NCBI GenBank assembly: GCA_016792935.1
Contig: JAEUJS010000208.1
Span: forward strand, 1-32,134
Source of the DNA: Archangium sp.
GTDB taxonomy: Bacteria > Myxococcota > Myxococcia > Myxococcales > Myxococcaceae
DNA length: 32,134 bases
Direction: 5' to 3'
The notes beneath the pieces are model-generated. The model worked only from the letters and a program-made list of their open reading frames with translations, was not told where the DNA came from and ran no database searches. Below, piece by piece: positions 14,640-22,642 of this stretch. The position numbers and the translations under genes were made by a program. Numbering within the stretch: the stretch's first letter is position 1; every line of letters starts with the position of its first letter.

Positions 14640-15909
14640 CGAGTCTCCCCAGCATCACATCGCGGCTTTTCGGCAGGTCCCTCGCACCGGTGTCATCTAC
14701 GTCACGACCGAGGCGACGCGGTTGGGGTTCAGCCCGCGCAACACCGACTGGTGCAACCTGGGGCAGGGCCAGCCGGAGACGGGAGAGATTCCGGGCGCTC
14801 CCAAGCGCGTGCACCACGTGGAGATCGACGTCGACGATCAGGAATACGCGCCGGTCGCGGGCCTGTGGGAACTGCGAGAGGCGATCGCCACGCTGTACAA
14901 CCGGCTCTACCGCAAGGGGAAGAAGTCGCAGTACGGCCCGGAAAACGTCGCCGTATCTGGCGGTGGTCGCGCGGCGTTGACGCGTGCGGCGGCGGCGCTG
15001 GGCCACATCAACCTCGGCCACTTCCTTCCCGACTACACGGCGTACGAGGAGCTGCTCGACATCTTCAAGGCGTTCACGCCGATCCCCATCTTGCTCGAGG
15101 GAGATCGAGGGTACGCGTTCACTCCGGAAGATCTGCGGCGCGAAATTCTGGGGCGTGGGCTGAGTGGCTTGCTGTTGTCGAACCCCTGCAACCCGACCGG
15201 CAAGGTGGTGCAGGGCGATGAGCTCGACAAGTGGGTCGGCATCGCGCGCGAGCTCGACTGTGCGTTGCTCGTCGATGAGTTCTATTCGCACTACATCTGG
15301 AACTCGCCTCCGGGGCGGCTGCCGGTGGAGAGCGCGGCGCGGTACGTCGACGACGTGAATCGCGACCCGATCGTGATCTTCGATGGGCTCACCAAGAACT
15401 GGCGGTATCCGGGCTGGCGCACCACGTGGACGATCGGGCCGAAGACGGTGATCGACGCGGTCGCTTCTGCGGGATCTTTTCTCGATGGCGGCGGCAGCAA
15501 GCCGATTCAGCGCGCGGCGATTCCGCTGCTCGCGGAGGCGCATGTCGTTCAAGAAACGAACGCGATTCAGGAAGTGTTTCGCGCCAAGCGCGATCGGCTC
15601 TTGAGTGGGCTGCAGCGGCTCGGTGTGCGCGTCGATCGCGTGCCCGATGGGACGTTCTACGTGTGGGGGAACGTGTCGCAGTTGCCGGCTCCGTTGAATG
15701 ACGGCATGGGCTTCTTCCGCGCGGCGTTGGAGAAGAAGGTCATCGTCGTGCCTGGTGAGTTCTTCGACGTGAATCCGGGCAAGCGGCGCGCTTCGCGTGG
15801 CTCGCGCTTTCGCCAGTACGTGCGCTTCAGCTTTGGGCCGTCGATGGAGACGATGGACACCGCGCTCAAGCGCCTCGAGGAGTTGGTTGCCCCGTTGCTG
15901 CGTGGTTGA
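14632..15909 (+). CDS. Pyridoxal-phosphate-dependent class I/II aminotransferase
   Basis: A 425-residue protein from the GTG at 14632 (432 from the ATG at 14611). Fold-type I features are clear: CNLGQGQPETG near the start, YAPVAGLWELREAIA, the substrate-arginine and cofactor region NPCNPTGKV (184-192), the D in ALLVDEFYSHYIW, and the Schiff-base lysine in GLTKNWRYPGWR (Lys255). The end QYVRFSFG carries the carboxylate-binding arginine. The substrate is not clear from sequence; amino-acid transamination is the default. It lies between a glutaredoxin-like gene (8-base overlap) and a Uma2 gene (8 bases later). Confidence 0.88.
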   Translation: MSDESPQHHIAAFRQVPRTGVIYVTTEATRLGFSPRNTDWCNLGQGQPETGEIPGAPKRVHHVEIDVDDQEYAPVAGLWELREAIATLYNRLYRKGKKSQYGPENVAVSGGGRAALTRAAAALGHINLGHFLPDYTAYEELLDIFKAFTPIPILLEGDRGYAFTPEDLRREILGRGLSGLLLSNPCNPTGKVVQGDELDKWVGIARELDCALLVDEFYSHYIWNSPPGRLPVESAARYVDDVNRDPIVIFDGLTKNWRYPGWRTTWTIGPKTVIDAVASAGSFLDGGGSKPIQRAAIPLLAEAHVVQETNAIQEVFRAKRDRLLSGLQRLGVRVDRVPDGTFYVWGNVSQLPAPLNDGMGFFRAALEKKVIVVPGEFFDVNPGKRRASRGSRFRQYVRFSFGPSMETMDTALKRLEELVAPLLRG

Positions 15910-15917
15910 GTCGCGTC

Positions 15918-16520
15918 ATGGAGTTGATTCGCCACCAGCACCACGAAGTCGACGAAGACGCCCGCGAGGACTGCGTGAGCGTTCGCGTCGGCTGGGACAT
16001 GTTCGAGGCGTTTCTCGAGTCACGCGGCAACGCCCGGCCGCGTTTCACCTACCTCGATGGAGTCCTCGAGTTCATGTCGCCTTCGTTCAATCACGAGCTG
16101 ATCGCGAGCAACCTCGGGAGACTTCTCGAGCGTTGGACCGAGGAACTTGGGATCGACCTCGTTCTCATGGGGTCGCTGACGATCAAGAAGAAGGCGAAGC
16201 AGGCCGGTGTGGAGCCCGACAAGTGTTACTTCCGCGGCTCCGCCAGCACTCGGCGAACTCCCGATCTCGCGATCGAAGTCGTCTGGACTGCGCCGCTCGT
16301 CGACAAGCTCGAGGTCTACCGGCGCCTGAACGTGCGCGAACTGTGGGTTTGGGAAAAGGGCGTGCTGACGCCGTGGATTCTCGGAGCCAACGGGTATGCG
16401 CGTGGGCGCAAGAGCCGCGTCCTGCCCGAGATCGATCTCAAGCAACTCAATCGGTATGCACTTCGCGTTGACCAGCTCAAGGCACTGCGAGAGTTGCTGG
16501 CTGCTGTGCGACGGGGTTGA
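15918..16520 (+). CDS. Uma2-family PD-(D/E)XK nuclease-like protein
   Basis: A 200-residue protein of the Uma2 (DUF820) family. Typical elements: a Tyr/Leu-Asp-Gly motif TYLDGVLEFMSP (44-55), a conserved His in NHEL (60 region), EPDKCYF (99-105), and the core TPDLAIEVVWTAP with Lys130 and YRRLNVRELWVWE (134-146). The PD...E...K residues of the nuclease fold are present (Asp116, Glu120, Lys130). The biological role of Uma2 proteins is largely unknown; many are spread through mobile or repeated gene families. A TTG at 15906, overlapping the aminotransferase stop (TTGA), is an alternative start; I prefer the ATG. Its stop directly abuts the cysQ-like stop. Confidence 0.85.
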   Translation: MELIRHQHHEVDEDAREDCVSVRVGWDMFEAFLESRGNARPRFTYLDGVLEFMSPSFNHELIASNLGRLLERWTEELGIDLVLMGSLTIKKKAKQAGVEPDKCYFRGSASTRRTPDLAIEVVWTAPLVDKLEVYRRLNVRELWVWEKGVLTPWILGANGYARGRKSRVLPEIDLKQLNRYALRVDQLKALRELLAAVRRG

Positions 16521-17348
16521 TCACGCGGGCAAGATGCCGGTCTCGCGCGCGATCTTCGAGATCGTTTCACCGGCGAACTTCCACGTCTCAGGGTGACACG
16601 CGACGAGCCCGCGCCCGTTCACGATCTCCCGACCCTCGTACTCGTACTTCTGGCCGGCGAAATCCGTGAGCTGTCCGCCTGCTGCTTCGATCACCGCCTG
16701 CGGTGCGCAGGAGTCCCACCGATTGCTGCGATTGCTGGGATGCAAATAGAGATCGGCCTCGCCCATCGCGATCAGCGCGCACTTGAGGCCGACCGATCCC
16801 TGTTCCTTCACCTGCGTGATGCCGAGCGCCTGTTTGATCTTCTCGGTCTTCTTCGACTTGTGACTGCGTGACACGAGCAAACGGAGATCGCCTTGCTTGC
16901 CGGGTTGCAGCACGAGTTCGCGCCTCTGATCTCCGAGCTCGAGCACGCACGGGTGACCGATCGCTCCAGACCACAACGCGCGCTGCATCGGAGCGAGCAC
17001 CACTCCCGCAACCGCCTTCGCGTCGATCGCCAGGCCGATGTGCACCGCGAACATGCCGTTGCGATCGACGAACTCGCGCGTCCCGTCGAGCGGATCGACG
17101 AACCACACCCGCTTCTGCTTCGGAGCGATGTGCGTCGACTCCTCGGCCACGATGTCGTCGTTCGGGAATTCCTTCTTGAGGCCGCTGACGATCAGCTCGT
17201 TGGCGCGCTTGTCGGCTTCGGTGACGGGTCCACCTCCGCCCGCCTTCTGCACCACCTCGAACGGCTTCTCGTACACCGTGCGGATCACCTCAGCCGCGGC
17301 ACGCGCGAGCCGTGAAGCGACCTGCAATTCCCAGGTGAACTCGCTCAC
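16521..17348 (-). CDS. cysQ: CysQ-type 3'(2'),5'-bisphosphate nucleotidase (inositol monophosphatase family)
   Basis: A 275-residue protein. Metal-binding motifs of the family are in order: VTEADKRAN (42-50), IVAEES with the double Glu at 69-70, WFVDPLDGTREFV (82-94) and RWDSCAPQAVIEAAGG (208-223). The DPLDGT and WDS...A motifs hold the Mg(II) ligands. CysQ removes the 3' phosphate from PAP, a by-product of sulfate activation; other members act on inositol phosphates. The T-R-E-F-V after DPLDGT favours CysQ over IMPase, but I cannot be certain. It starts with GTG at 17348, overlapping the stop of the gene before it (GTGA), and its stop TCA touches the convergent Uma2 stop. Confidence 0.85.
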   Translation of the reverse strand: MSEFTWELQVASRLARAAAEVIRTVYEKPFEVVQKAGGGGPVTEADKRANELIVSGLKKEFPNDDIVAEESTHIAPKQKRVWFVDPLDGTREFVDRNGMFAVHIGLAIDAKAVAGVVLAPMQRALWSGAIGHPCVLELGDQRRELVLQPGKQGDLRLLVSRSHKSKKTEKIKQALGITQVKEQGSVGLKCALIAMGEADLYLHPSNRSNRWDSCAPQAVIEAAGGQLTDFAGQKYEYEGREIVNGRGLVACHPETWKFAGETISKIARETGILPA

Positions 17349-17932
17349 GCGACCGCGGAGAAGAACTCAGCGTCCTTCCACACACTGACGACTGGGCCGT
17401 CGACCAGCGCGCGGTAGCCGTGCGGAACGTTCGCTCCGACGCGCGCTGCGGTGGCCTGCGCCGACTCGCCTCCGTTGAGCTGAATCGTCACGCGACGCGA
17501 GTCGCAGAGAATCGTGATGAGCGCCTTCTCAGCGATTCCGCCGAGGAACTCGATCTTGTTGTCGTCGAGCTGACGGGTGCGCAGGTTGGCGTCGGTGCAG
17601 AAGATGCGGAAGCGGGGCGTCTTCGCAGCAGGAACCAGCGCCTCGGTGAAGATCACCTCGACCCCATCGCGCACTTCTTCGTGACGCATGGTGATCGAGC
17701 GGGGCAGGGAGCGGCGCAACGCCGCCACCGCGTGCTCAGGCTTGCTGTGCGTCGCGAGCGAGATCTCCACCGTCTCGTTTGGCGTCGCGACATCGAGCTC
17801 GGCCGACGGATCGATCGAGATCTCACCGCTCAGCGCGAACTTCGAACCGCCACGCCACTCGACATGGAACGCCGGATCTTCCGAGTGAACGCGGAAGCGG
17901 GCGCTGCGCAAGAAGAGCGGCTCGTCGTACAT
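17345..17932 (-). CDS. Unknown protein coupled to cysQ
   Basis: A 195-residue soluble protein that I do not recognise, with no signal peptide or membrane segment. It begins MYDEPLFLRSARFRVHSEDPAFHVEW and is rich in beta-strand-like stretches (for example KFALSGEISIDPS, TVEISLATHS, VTIQLNGGESAQ). The end KDAEFFSAVA overlaps the cysQ start by four bases (GTGA), so translation is probably coupled and the two may act together. I chose the ATG at 17932; the frame is open to 18250, but the upstream part is Arg/Gly-rich and runs antisense-like over another gene. The 77 bases before it separate it from the STAS-like gene on the same strand. Confidence 0.6.
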   Translation of the reverse strand: MYDEPLFLRSARFRVHSEDPAFHVEWRGGSKFALSGEISIDPSAELDVATPNETVEISLATHSKPEHAVAALRRSLPRSITMRHEEVRDGVEVIFTEALVPAAKTPRFRIFCTDANLRTRQLDDNKIEFLGGIAEKALITILCDSRRVTIQLNGGESAQATAARVGANVPHGYRALVDGPVVSVWKDAEFFSAVA

Positions 17933-18009
17933 GGCGCACTGCGGCAAGTACCGCCTTCCGCCGTGTGAGACAAGCCCCCGAGGCAAAGTCCCCTGAACAA
18001 GGGCGCATT

Positions 18010-18408
18010 TCAGGCAGCGCGGACGACCATTTCCTCGAACTCCGCCATCGAGTTCACCACGTCGAGGTTGATTCCGAAGGGCTTCAGGGCGACCGACACC
18101 GTGCGCGCGGCGAGCGAGATGAAGACGCCCTGCGTCGCCACCGCGATGCGATCGATGCGGTTGCGGTGCTTGATGACCGCCTCGACCCACGCGTCGCGCA
18201 CCGCCGGATCGAAGCCGCGCAGCGATCGCGCATCGAGATAGACCGAACACCGCTCGGCACGTTCGGCCGTGCGCTCGGCGAAGGCGGCGAACTCCATGCC
18301 CACCGCCCCGGTGAGGTGCCCGTGAACCCTGACGTAGAAATGACCCGGCTCCAACTCATCGAGTTGCAAGCTCCCGCGGGCGTCGCTCTTCCGAAATCCG
18401 TGTTCCAT
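18010..18408 (-). CDS. SpoIIAA/STAS-like small protein
   Basis: A 132-residue protein. It reads as one alpha/beta domain: strand HFYVRVHGHLTGAV, helix MEFAAFAERTAERAERC, strand SVYLDARSLRGFD, then VRDAWVEAVIKHRNRIDRIAVATQGVF. The D-A-R-S-L-R-G-F-D strand followed by a long helix fits the STAS-like (SpoIIAA-like) family, which often act as small signalling or anti-sigma regulators in myxobacteria. This is a weak fold-level match, not a recognised gene. I chose the ATG at 18408; the frame is open further upstream to 19071, but that part is antisense to the YkgJ-like gene. Confidence 0.55.
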   Translation of the reverse strand: MEHGFRKSDARGSLQLDELEPGHFYVRVHGHLTGAVGMEFAAFAERTAERAERCSVYLDARSLRGFDPAVRDAWVEAVIKHRNRIDRIAVATQGVFISLAARTVSVALKPFGINLDVVNSMAEFEEMVVRAA

Positions 18409-18507
18409 GCGTGTGGGGAATTCAAGCGGAATGCCGAGCTGTCTGAGGCTCGACCAGGGGCGAGCCGAGAAGGGAACGGGCGACTTCTGCCGAGTAGGCT
18501 CCGCGAC

Positions 18508-19053
18508 GTGCGCGACGGGCCGATTCGCACCTTCCTCAAGTGGTTTGCGCGGAGCGTGAAGTCGTTCGATCTCTCCGTCACGCGCGCGCTGCTCGTACGC
18601 CACGGAGAACAGCGCTACCGACTGAGCGGCTCCTGCAATTCGTGCGGCAAGTGCTGCGAGACGCCGACGATTCCGGTTGGCCGCGCCGTGTGGTTCGTGC
18701 GCACGTTGCGCGCGATCTTTCTGTGGTGGCAGCGCGTGGTGAACGGCTTCGAGCTCATCGACACCGATCCGCGCTTCAAGTTGTTCATCTTCAAGTGCAC
18801 GCACTTCGACCCGGTCACGAAGCAGTGCGACTCGTACGAGAGCCGGCCGCTGATGTGCCGCGACTATCCGTACAACCTCACGTTCCAGGCCGTGCCCTCG
18901 CTCTTCCCCGAGTGCAGCTACGTGATGCACGACAAGAAGGCCGAAGGCCTGCGCGCGGCGCTGAAGAAGGCGGGCGTCGAGGGCGAGAAGCTCGCTGAGC
19001 TCGAGAAGAAGCTCTTCCTCACCAAAGATCCCGAGCGCGCGAGAGACGAATGA
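18508..19053 (+). CDS. YkgJ-family cysteine-cluster protein
   Basis: A 181-residue protein with eight cysteines in the YkgJ (UPF0153) pattern: SCNSCGKCCETP (42-53, Cys43, 46, 49, 50), then KCTHFDPVTKQCDSYESRP (96-114, Cys97 and 107), PLMCRDYPYN (114-123, Cys117) and PECSYV (135-140, Cys136). The cluster is thought to bind iron-sulfur or zinc. The family's function is poorly known; some members are linked to demethylation or metal handling. A hydrophobic stretch lies at about 59-76. The start is uncertain: I use the GTG at 18508, since the upstream frame is open through a region antisense to the STAS-like gene. The stop lies one base from the stop of a convergent LuxR-type gene. Confidence 0.8.
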   Translation: MRDGPIRTFLKWFARSVKSFDLSVTRALLVRHGEQRYRLSGSCNSCGKCCETPTIPVGRAVWFVRTLRAIFLWWQRVVNGFELIDTDPRFKLFIFKCTHFDPVTKQCDSYESRPLMCRDYPYNLTFQAVPSLFPECSYVMHDKKAEGLRAALKKAGVEGEKLAELEKKLFLTKDPERARDE

Positions 19054-19054
19054 C

Positions 19055-19318
19055 TCAGTTGCGCGAGGCATTCAGTGCCATCAGCTCCGAGCGCGAGTTG
19101 ACGCCCAGCTTCCGGAACAGACTCGCGATCTGATTCGCGATCGTCCGCACCGCGCGCCCACGCTTCTTGGCGATCTCTTTGTTGCTCAGGCCTTCGAGCA
19201 GCAACGTCATCACGTCGGCCTCGCTCGCCGTCAGCGCTTCGGCTTCGTCGCGCTCGATGGGCTCGCTCAAGACGGCGTAGCGCGCTCCACGGAGGCGGAA
19301 CTTGATGAGCCGCTTCAC
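19055..19318 (-). CDS. Short LuxR-type helix-turn-helix protein
   Basis: An 87-residue protein. A short N-terminal part (KFRLRGARYAVLSEPIE) is followed by a LuxR/FixJ helix-turn-helix at about 28-83: LTASEADVMTLLLEGLSNKEIAKKRGRAVRTIANQIASLFRKLGVNSRSELM. It has no receiver or sensor domain, so it could bind DNA constitutively or heterodimerise. It starts at GTG 19318, overlapping the upstream luxR-type gene by four bases (GTGA). Its N-terminal F-x-G-x-RY-x-V pattern resembles the segment just before the HTH of that gene (HFERDGRRYLVARR), suggesting a duplication of the C-terminal half. The stop is one base from the YkgJ gene's stop. Confidence 0.8.
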   Translation of the reverse strand: MKRLIKFRLRGARYAVLSEPIERDEAEALTASEADVMTLLLEGLSNKEIAKKRGRAVRTIANQIASLFRKLGVNSRSELMALNASRN

Positions 19319-20313
19319 AGCCGCCCCGCCTTGAACTGACGAATCAGCTCGAGCCGCGAGTCGATCTGCAGGCGATCCATCGCGGTCTTCAGGTGCGTTC
19401 CCACCGTCGACGCAGCGATGCCCAGCTCGTAGCCGATCAATCGATTCGAGTGACCGAGCGCGGCGAAGCCGATCACCTGCCGCTCGCGCAACGAGAGCTT
19501 TCCCGTGTCTTCGGCCTGCGGATCGTTGCGGCGCGCGACGAGGTAGCGGCGGCCATCGCGCTCGAAGTGATCGACCAGCGACCACCGGCCATGCACCAGC
19601 GCCTGCCATTCGCGCACCGCGCCATCGGGATCTTCGCTGCGGGCTTTTCTGGTCCGCGCGCGATCCAGAGCCAGCGCCGCGCTTCGCAACGCGACGCGGG
19701 CCGTCTGCTCTTCGGCGAGGCCTTCGACGTGCGCGATCTTTCCGTTCGGCTCGAGGATCGCCTCGGCGCCTTCCATCAACTCCAACGCCTGGATTTCGCG
19801 ACGGAGCCGGAAACCTGCCGCCATGTGCGCCGCGACGCGCGTCCACGTCATGCGGAAGCGCACGTCGGTCTTCGCCACTTCGTTCATCGGCGCCGCGAAG
19901 CAGATGCCTCGCAACGTCGAGTCGCCCGCGTTGAGCCCGAGAATGTCTTTGGTGCCGAAGAGCGCCGACGCCGCGGTCAGCAACGGAAACCGCCGCAACG
20001 TCGGAGCGCCACCGAGCTTCTCGCTCAACGTGCCGCAGCTCTCCCAGCGCAGGCGTTCGATGATGTCCTCGCCCGCGCTGACGACGCCCGCTCCGACGAG
20101 GCGGCTGCGCACCGGCGACAGGTTCATTCCCGTCAGGTTGTGGAGCCGCATGTGCTCCGCATCGCGCGCGTCGTATTCGGCAGAGACGATGCCGCGCCCG
20201 CGGTCGAACCACGGCGCGATGGCAGACGAGAGCCCTGACAGCCACTCGCTCGTTGGCTTCTCGAGCTCGTAGGCCGCCTCGACGACACCGATCAGATCGG
20301 TCCCCCGCGCCAT
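19315..20313 (-). CDS. LuxR-family transcriptional regulator
   Basis: A 332-residue protein. The C-terminal LuxR helix-turn-helix is at about 272-328 (LSLRERQVIGFAALGHSNRLIGYELGIAASTVGTHLKTAMDRLQIDSRLELI). The 270-residue N-terminal part is probably a sensor region; GAEAILEPNGKIAHVEG at about 182-198 looks PAS-like. No phospho-receiver site is visible. I chose the ATG at 20313 (MARGTDLIGVV), with GAGGG about 10 bases upstream; a longer start at the MVISSS position is possible, 12-14 residues further up. It is translationally coupled to the short LuxR gene and divergent from the alkyl-DHAP synthase homologue, with 87 bases between, so it may control that gene. Confidence 0.8.
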   Translation of the reverse strand: MARGTDLIGVVEAAYELEKPTSEWLSGLSSAIAPWFDRGRGIVSAEYDARDAEHMRLHNLTGMNLSPVRSRLVGAGVVSAGEDIIERLRWESCGTLSEKLGGAPTLRRFPLLTAASALFGTKDILGLNAGDSTLRGICFAAPMNEVAKTDVRFRMTWTRVAAHMAAGFRLRREIQALELMEGAEAILEPNGKIAHVEGLAEEQTARVALRSAALALDRARTRKARSEDPDGAVREWQALVHGRWSLVDHFERDGRRYLVARRNDPQAEDTGKLSLRERQVIGFAALGHSNRLIGYELGIAASTVGTHLKTAMDRLQIDSRLELIRQFKAGRL

Positions 20314-20400
20314 CGAGATGCAACCCTCGCTCAAACTCGATGAAATGACCATGCACCCGGTACGCGCAGACGGCCGGAAAACAGGCTCAAGTGCGCGCCC

Positions 20401-21972
20401 ATGGCGACCCGAAACGTGTGGGGGTGGGGTGTCACCGAAGCCGCGGTGAGCCTCGAAGAGACGCAAGGGCGCATCGAACCGTTCTTCGGTGCCTCCGAGA
20501 TCGAGAACGCGTCGGCGATGCAGCTGCCCAAACCGCGCCTGGAAGTTCCCGCAGCGCTTCGCGAATTCGCAACGGCTGCCGACCTCGATCGCGCCAGTCA
20601 CTCGATGGGCAAGAGCTACCCCGATCGCGTGCGCGGGTTTCGCGGTGACTTCTCGGTCGCTCCGGATTTCGTGGCGTATCCGCGCAACGAGCGAGAGCTG
20701 TCGGCGGTGCTCGAGGTCGCTGAGAAGGAAAAGCTGAGCGTCACTCCGTTTGGTGGCGGCTCATCGGTCGTCGCGGGTGTGGAACCGAAGCTCGGCCCCG
20801 GTCATCGCGGCGCGCTCACACTCGATCTCAGCAAGCTCTCGCGCGTGATCGAAGTCGATGACGTCTCGCACCTCGCGCGCATCGAGGGCGGCATCTTCGG
20901 GCCTGCGCTGGAACAGGCGCTCGCTCCCAGGGGCTTCACGCTTCGTCACTTCCCGCAGAGCTTCGAGTTCTCGACGCTGGGAGGCTGGATCGCCACGCGC
21001 GCCGGCGGTCACTTCGCCACCGTGCTCACGCACATCGATGAGCTCGTGCACTCAGTGCGGATGATCAGCCCGCGCGGCGTGTTCGAGACTCGCAGCTTCC
21101 CCGCGAGCGGCGCCGGCAGCGATCCCAACCGGCTCGTCGTCGGCAGCGAAGGCACGCTCGGCGTCATCACCGAAGCGTGGATGCGCATTCGCCCGAAGCC
21201 CACCTTCCGCGCCGGCGCGTCGATGCACTTCGAAGACTTCCACGAGGCGGTGGAAGCCACGCGCGCCGTCGCGCAGTCGGGGCTGAGCCCGTCGAACTGC
21301 CGGCTCCTCGACTCGCAGGAAGCGATGATCAACGGCGTCACGTTCGACGGCAACTCGGTGCTGGTGCTGGCGTTCGAGTCGGCCGATCACCCGCTCGACG
21401 CGTGGATCGATCGTGCGATGGCGATCTGCGCCGAGCTCGGCGGAACGTGCCCGCGCGGCAAGACGAGCGGCCAGAAGCCAGGCGATGCAGGAGAAGCGTG
21501 GCGCGCGTCGTTCTTGAAGGGCCCGTATCTGCAAGACGCGATGATCCGCCTCGGCGTGATCGCCGACACCTTCGAGACCGCGTGCACGTGGAAGCGTTTT
21601 CCCGAGCTCTACGCGTCGGTGAAGAGCGACATGGAAGCGGCGCTCACCCGGCTCTGCGGGAGCGGGATCGTCAGCTGCCGCTTCACGCACGTGTACCCCG
21701 ACGGTCCGGCGCCGTACTTCACGTTCCTCGGACGCTCTCCGAAACGCGGAGCGGAGCTCGAGACGTGGAATGAGCTGAAGCGCGTTGCGGGCGATGCGTT
21801 GGCGAGGGCAGGCGGCACCATCACGCACCACCACGCCGTCGGTCGCACGCACCGCCCCTGGTACGACCGTGAGCGGCCCGAGCCTTTCGCGCGGGTGTGG
21901 AACGCCGCGAAACGAGAGCTGGATCCGCTGGGACTGCTCAACCCCGGCGTGCTGTTCGACGCTGCACACTGA
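20401..21972 (+). CDS. FAD-binding alkyldihydroxyacetonephosphate synthase homologue
   Basis: A 523-residue flavoprotein. The FAD-binding domain occupies about 85-265, with VAYPRNERELSAVLEVAEK, the phosphate loop TPFGGGSSVVAGVEP (115-129) and the FAD contact RHFPQSFEFSTLGGWIATRAGG (182-203). The C-terminal part carries the triple His of the AGPS family, THHHAVG (475-481), followed by W-Y-D-R, matching the active site of alkyl-DHAP synthase. This enzyme swaps an acyl group for an alkyl chain, the first step of ether-lipid synthesis; ether lipids are known signals in Myxococcus development. The family also contains other FAD oxidases, so the exact substrate is inferred. No ribosome site is evident at the ATG. 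Confidence 0.85.
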   Translation: MATRNVWGWGVTEAAVSLEETQGRIEPFFGASEIENASAMQLPKPRLEVPAALREFATAADLDRASHSMGKSYPDRVRGFRGDFSVAPDFVAYPRNERELSAVLEVAEKEKLSVTPFGGGSSVVAGVEPKLGPGHRGALTLDLSKLSRVIEVDDVSHLARIEGGIFGPALEQALAPRGFTLRHFPQSFEFSTLGGWIATRAGGHFATVLTHIDELVHSVRMISPRGVFETRSFPASGAGSDPNRLVVGSEGTLGVITEAWMRIRPKPTFRAGASMHFEDFHEAVEATRAVAQSGLSPSNCRLLDSQEAMINGVTFDGNSVLVLAFESADHPLDAWIDRAMAICAELGGTCPRGKTSGQKPGDAGEAWRASFLKGPYLQDAMIRLGVIADTFETACTWKRFPELYASVKSDMEAALTRLCGSGIVSCRFTHVYPDGPAPYFTFLGRSPKRGAELETWNELKRVAGDALARAGGTITHHHAVGRTHRPWYDRERPEPFARVWNAAKRELDPLGLLNPGVLFDAAH

Positions 21973-21997
21973 GGCCGGCTCATGGGTCAGGGGCTTC

Positions 21998-22642
21998 ATG
22001 CGAGTGACGGTGTCGCCACTCTTTGGCGCCGCGGGGGGCGCGCTGCAGGCCCTTCGCCAATCAAACCCTGAGCAGAGTCTCGCCGAGCGCTGGCGTTTGA
22101 TGGTGGATGCGCGCCCTGACTTCGCGATCACCTACGGCTTCGTCTCGAAGATCATGGAATCGGGCTGGGCGGTGGTCGCGGTGCCCGACGACGCGGTCGC
22201 GTACACGGTGGGCTTGAACTACCGCTTCGGGCATCGCGAGCTGTTGATCAGCGCTCCCGAGATGCCGCTGCGCGTTCAGAAGAAGCTGCTCAATGAGTTC
22301 GCTTCGGCGATCGCCGACGGTGCGCGCTTCGAGCCGGGGCAGACGTTGATTCGCCCCGAGGGCGAGTTCACTTTCTTCGAATACGGCGACGAGATTTTCG
22401 AGCGGTACCCGTGCGGCTCGCTCGCGCGGTTCGAGCAGCTCTTCGAGGATCGCTCGCACGTTTCCGGTGGGACGTTGCCGGTGTTGTGGGCCGAGCTGGT
22501 GCGGCCGGCGCGCGCTTCGGCGCCGCGGAAGGTGCCGAGGCCGACGAAGGTCGCGCCCAGCGTGTCGAGGCGCTCGCGTGACGGAGCCGTGAGCGGAACG
22601 CACGCTGCGACCAATACGCCGCGAAGAAAGGGCTCTGCGTGA
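21998..22642 (+). CDS. DUF4262-type protein with overlong C-terminus
   Basis: A 214-residue frame. Residues about 40-170 fit the DUF4262 pattern: ITYGFVSKIMESGWAVVAVPDD, YTVGLNYRFGHRELLISAPEMP and a later PEGEFTFFEYGDEIFERYPCG. Function unknown. The ATG at 21998 has an AGGGG five bases upstream (start preferred). From about residue 170 the sequence becomes Arg/Pro/Ser-rich (PARASAPRKVPRPTK) and lies antisense to the TPR gene; this tail looks like read-through rather than a folded domain. It follows the AGPS gene by 25 bases and is probably co-transcribed. Confidence 0.6.
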   Translation: MRVTVSPLFGAAGGALQALRQSNPEQSLAERWRLMVDARPDFAITYGFVSKIMESGWAVVAVPDDAVAYTVGLNYRFGHRELLISAPEMPLRVQKKLLNEFASAIADGARFEPGQTLIRPEGEFTFFEYGDEIFERYPCGSLARFEQLFEDRSHVSGGTLPVLWAELVRPARASAPRKVPRPTKVAPSVSRRSRDGAVSGTHAATNTPRRKGSA

